Shown: positions 21,571-22,478 of the stretch, one piece after another | How positions within the stretch are numbered: position 1 is the stretch's first letter | Layout: each line of letters starts with the position of its first letter | Assembly: GCA_025057245.1 (NCBI GenBank) | Contig: JANWYC010000004.1 | Span: 1 to 22,478 of the forward strand | Length of the DNA stretch: 22,478 nt | Source: Aquificaceae bacterium | GTDB taxonomy: Bacteria > Aquificota > Aquificia > Aquificales > Aquificaceae | Reading direction: 5' to 3' | The notes under the pieces: model-generated | Databases searched by the model: none | Told to the model about the DNA's origin: nothing | Seen by the model: only the letters and a program-made list of their open reading frames with translations | Made by a program: the position numbers and the translations under genes

Positions 21571-22396
21571 GATATCTATAAGAAGCGGTCAGGCGGTTTT
21601 AAAGGCAATAGAAGAGCTGGGACACGAAGCTATAGCTCTTGACCTTACAGAAGACCTGTGTCAGAGACTTTTGGAGCTTAAACCGGATAAGGTGTTTATA
21701 GCTCTTCACGGCACTTATGGAGAGGATGGTAGGGTTCAGGGTCTTTTGGACCTATTAGGCATTGAATACGTTGGCTCTGGTGTGCTTGGAAGTAGTATAG
21801 CTATGGACAAGGACATGACTAAAAAGATAGCAATCTTCCACCGTATTCCTGTGCCTGAGTGGATATGTTTAAAGTCGCCTCAGGAGGATGTGCGGTGGGA
21901 TACCTACCCTGCGGTTGTAAAGCCTGCAGACCAAGGTTCAAGCGTAGGGCTTTTTCTGGTAGGAGACGAGAAAACTCTAAGAGAAGCAATGCAACAGTGC
22001 TTTAAGGTGAGTAAAAAGGTCATGGTAGAAAAGTATGTGGATGGTAGGGACGTAACCGTAGGCGTATTAAAGGACAAACCTTTACCACCTATAGAGATAA
22101 GACCTAAAAAGGGTATATATGACTACGAAAGTAAGTATACTGCAGGCATGACAGAGTATGTCTTTCTGGAAGAGCCAGAACTGGTTCAAACTCTTCAGCA
22201 AAGTGCCCTTACTATACACAAAGCCCTTGAGCTTAAGGATTTCTCAAGGATAGACTTTAGGGTTTCAGAAGATGGGAAGGCTTACCTTCTTGAGGTAAAC
22301 ACACTGCCGGGCATGACGGAGCTTAGCCTATTTCCTATGGCTTGCAAAAGGGTAGGTATAGACTTTAAACAGATGGTAGAAATACTCCTGTCTTGA
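21527..22396 (+). CDS. ddl: D-alanine--D-alanine ligase
   Basis: ATP-grasp enzyme that joins two D-alanines for the peptidoglycan stem peptide. The 289-residue product has MGGKSQEREISIRSG at the N-terminus, the central ALHGTYGEDGRVQG, PAVVKPADQGSSVG and EKYVDGRDVTVGV of the ATP-grasp fold, and the C-terminal metal site DFRVSEDGKAYLLEVNTLPG. The start is a TTG at 21527, with GGAGGT eight nt upstream inside murB; no in-frame ATG fits. Coupled translation with murB is likely. Confidence 0.96.
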   Translation: MRVVVLMGGKSQEREISIRSGQAVLKAIEELGHEAIALDLTEDLCQRLLELKPDKVFIALHGTYGEDGRVQGLLDLLGIEYVGSGVLGSSIAMDKDMTKKIAIFHRIPVPEWICLKSPQEDVRWDTYPAVVKPADQGSSVGLFLVGDEKTLREAMQQCFKVSKKVMVEKYVDGRDVTVGVLKDKPLPPIEIRPKKGIYDYESKYTAGMTEYVFLEEPELVQTLQQSALTIHKALELKDFSRIDFRVSEDGKAYLLEVNTLPGMTELSLFPMACKRVGIDFKQMVEILLS

Positions 22397-22414
22397 CTCT
22401 TGGCGTCGCAATGT

Positions 22415-22478
22415 CTAACATGGGGTTTTAAGACTTCTTAATATCAGGTCCCAGAGGGCATTTTTGGGCAGAGTAACA
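22415..22478 (-). CDS. possible C-terminus of a gene entering from the right
   Basis: On the minus strand, 20 codons are open from the window edge to a TAG at 22415-22417, ending LWDLILRSLKTPC. The composition is protein-like and the gene would converge on ddl. The stretch is too short to identify or to exclude chance. Confidence 0.3.
   Translation of the reverse strand, partial: VTLPKNALWDLILRSLKTPC

Overview
The window looks like a chromosomal segment of a thermophilic, chemolithoautotrophic member of the Aquificaceae (Hydrogenobacter, Thermocrinis or Aquifex relatives). I infer this from remembered family knowledge, not a search. MraY (359 aa) and the PHP-bearing DnaE closely resemble the Aquifex proteins. 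There is a five-subunit pyruvate:ferredoxin oxidoreductase of the kind used in the reductive TCA cycle, and a branched-polyamine synthase (BpsA) typical of thermophiles. Genes are tightly packed, often overlap, and sit on both strands.

Layout. 1-1258 (-): prfB, overlapping the start of a 4Fe-4S protein that runs off the left edge. 1259-2046: a gene-poor gap with two copies of a decayed ~110-bp repeat. 2047-3700 (+): a SPOUT-type RNA methyltransferase and mraY. 3656-4075 (-) and 4096-4829 (+): a secreted DUF192 protein diverging from a PerR-like Fur regulator, which overlaps a pterin dehydratase. 4854-6331 (-): a flavin reductase, a newly called 33-residue membrane protein and an unrecognised 215-residue protein. 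6392-7459 (+): bpsA. 7460-7760: repeat remnants. 7761-12019 (-): porD, porE, a Uma2-family gene, porA, porB and porG. 12117-13229 (+): a CtpA-like S41 protease. 13162-15133 (-): a P-loop kinase-like protein, a DsbC-like thioredoxin protein and ispH. 15265-15362: another repeat copy. 15375-18842 (-): dnaE. 18965-19045 (-): the relic C-terminus of a GGDEF protein. 19084-19770 (-) and 19763-20338 (+): an alpha/beta hydrolase and a dolichol-kinase-like membrane protein whose start codons overlap. 20339-20670: decayed DNA. 20671-22396 (+): murB and ddl.

Functionally, mraY, murB and ddl serve peptidoglycan synthesis. ispH feeds isoprenoid synthesis, which also supplies the lipid carrier used by MraY. 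The por cluster fixes CO2 onto acetyl-CoA. The PerR-like regulator probably controls itself and the DUF192 gene through one palindrome.

Two features run through the whole window. First, genes inside operons usually have strong Shine-Dalgarno sites, whereas many first genes have a -10 hexamer ending only 6-11 nt before the ATG and no Shine-Dalgarno, which suggests leaderless mRNAs. Second, the long gaps share a dispersed ~110-bp repeat with TTGTCTAA/TTAGACAA-like ends. No tRNA, rRNA, CRISPR array or intact insertion sequence was found.
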